A DNA stretch of 6,864 bases from Bacteriovoracaceae bacterium UBA1018 (GTDB taxonomy: Bacteria; Bdellovibrionota; UBA1018), in NCBI GenBank assembly GCA_002291495.1, contig DBAE01000273.1, forward strand, positions 13,870 through 20,733, read 5' to 3'. This document shows, piece by piece, positions 6,087 to 6,864 of this stretch. The translations under genes were made by a program, and so were the position numbers. The notes below the pieces were generated by a model, which saw only the letters and a program-made list of their open reading frames with translations, did not search any database and was not told the DNA's origin. The number at the start of each line of letters is the position of its first letter. Within the stretch, counting starts at the first letter, position 1.

Positions 6087-6864
6087 TCAGTTCCCCGTCA
6101 ACAATCCCTGCAGGTTGCCCGACAGAAAAATAAGTTGCTTGAGGATGATGAAATACAATTGCTGAAACACTGGCCTCTGGGTCCATCATAAAGCCATCGG
6201 TGAGCTGGACTCCGAGCTCTTCAGGCTGCAACAATCCAAAGAGGTGCGCCTGATCGTCGAGCCTTGGACACGCAGGATATCCAAAAGAGTAGCGCTTTCC
6301 ATGGTACTTAGCCTGAAAACGCTCCATCATCGTCATTTCAGGAGCGTCTGGATAACCCCAAGCTTTTCGGATCTGAGAGTGGAGAAGTTCGGCATAGGCT
6401 TCGGCTGATTCAAGAGCAAGCGCTTGCACGATATGAGATTTTAGATAATCTCCCTTGTTCTTGAGTTCTTCTGCTTTTTCGCGAACACCTTGTCCGACAG
6501 ATACTAAGAACATTGCAATGGTGTCGGAGGGTAGCTCATTTGTAGAAGACTGCGGAAGCGCATAGTCGGATAGGCAAAGTCCGTCGGCTTTCTTTTGTCT
6601 TGGAAAATCAAAGCAAACAAACTCATTCAATTTTTCGCCCGCATAGACTTTCAACTGATTGCCCTGGCTTGCTGCACGGAAAAATTTGTACACCGCAGAA
6701 GGCTTCATGATGGGAGTGTTTTTGTATTCTTCCTTCACTTCTTGAACAGTGTTCCAAATGGAAAGTGCTTTTGGATCCTTTTCTTGGATTTCTTTTCTTA
6801 CGACTGGATCTATGGCCGCCTTTTCAAGGAGTCTGACATTGCCGCCCTTCACACCTAAGTGCCT
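6070..6864 (-). CDS. metH: Cobalamin-dependent methionine synthase, C-terminal activation domain (5' part outside window)
   Basis: The open frame runs off the right edge, so only the C-terminal 264 codons are visible. They match the MetH activation domain, which binds S-adenosylmethionine and, with a flavodoxin-type partner, rescues oxidised cob(II)alamin. Counting from the codon at 6852: LSDYA at 94-98, with Asp96 at the site of the AdoMet-contacting Asp of E. coli MetH; a helical segment with AEAYAELLHSQIRK (150-163); R187-YSFGYPACP (187-196), the diagnostic AdoMet-binding signature; and MDPEASVSAIVFHHPQ (223-238) leading to YFSV. The tail after YFSV is only 16 residues, against almost 40 in E. 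coli, and lacks the usual DQVEDYA helix. A GTG at 6852 could start a separate activation protein, but no stop lies between it and the edge, so the C terminus of a longer MetH is more likely. It overlaps the MetE-like gene by 17 bases. Confidence 0.9.
   Translation of the reverse strand, partial: RHLGVKGGNVRLLEKAAIDPVVRKEIQEKDPKALSIWNTVQEVKEEYKNTPIMKPSAVYKFFRAASQGNQLKVYAGEKLNEFVCFDFPRQKKADGLCLSDYALPQSSTNELPSDTIAMFLVSVGQGVREKAEELKNKGDYLKSHIVQALALESAEAYAELLHSQIRKAWGYPDAPEMTMMERFQAKYHGKRYSFGYPACPRLDDQAHLFGLLQPEELGVQLTDGFMMDPEASVSAIVFHHPQATYFSVGQPAGIVDGELNDNRQ

Noticed and set aside
6087..6864. A SAM or cobalamin riboswitch associated with the methionine genes.
   Set aside because: The upstream leader of this operon is outside the window; the visible gaps are too short and show no such conserved core.

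Overview
This window looks like an ordinary chromosomal stretch from a Gram-negative bacterium, roughly half G+C. Gene order, the B12-dependent methionine synthase lineage and the Sec-type secreted protein suggest a Bdellovibrio-like or other deltaproteobacterial relative. That placement is an impression from protein style, not from a search. There are no phage, transposon, CRISPR or defence signatures.

Layout, left to right. A tRNA-Leu(UAA) gene is cut by the left edge (minus strand). Upstream of it on the same strand is metF (5,10-methylenetetrahydrofolate reductase). metF is translationally coupled, through a 4-base overlap, to a membrane methyltransferase-like gene of the NnrU/isoprenylcysteine methyltransferase/MddA type. 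A 41-bp divergent gap separates this operon from the only plus-strand gene, an alpha/beta hydrolase with a complete catalytic triad. That gene runs convergently into tyrS (tyrosyl-tRNA synthetase, minus strand). Upstream of tyrS come a small secreted protein of unknown function, a MetE-like (UROD/MetE-fold) protein, and, overlapping that gene by 17 bases, the C-terminal activation domain of cobalamin-dependent methionine synthase (metH), which is cut by the right edge. All genes longer than about 200 codons are explained, and no gene-free stretch exceeds 70 bases.

Functionally, the two ends of the window carry one-carbon/methionine genes: MetF makes methyl-THF, MetH uses it to methylate homocysteine, and a MetE-like protein with a candidate thiol-binding zinc site is coupled to MetH. 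The middle holds tyrS, the hydrolase and the secreted protein, with no evident link to methionine.

The most striking non-coding signal is a perfect 12-bp inverted repeat followed by five T residues, which straddles the tyrS start codon. It reads as an intrinsic terminator or attenuator whose 3' arm contains the tyrS ATG. Other points worth a second look are the MetE-like/MetH pair, a MetF with Asp in place of the usual folate-site Gln, a shortened MetH tail, and weak promoter-like hexamers placed so close to two Shine-Dalgarno-less start codons that leaderless mRNAs are possible.
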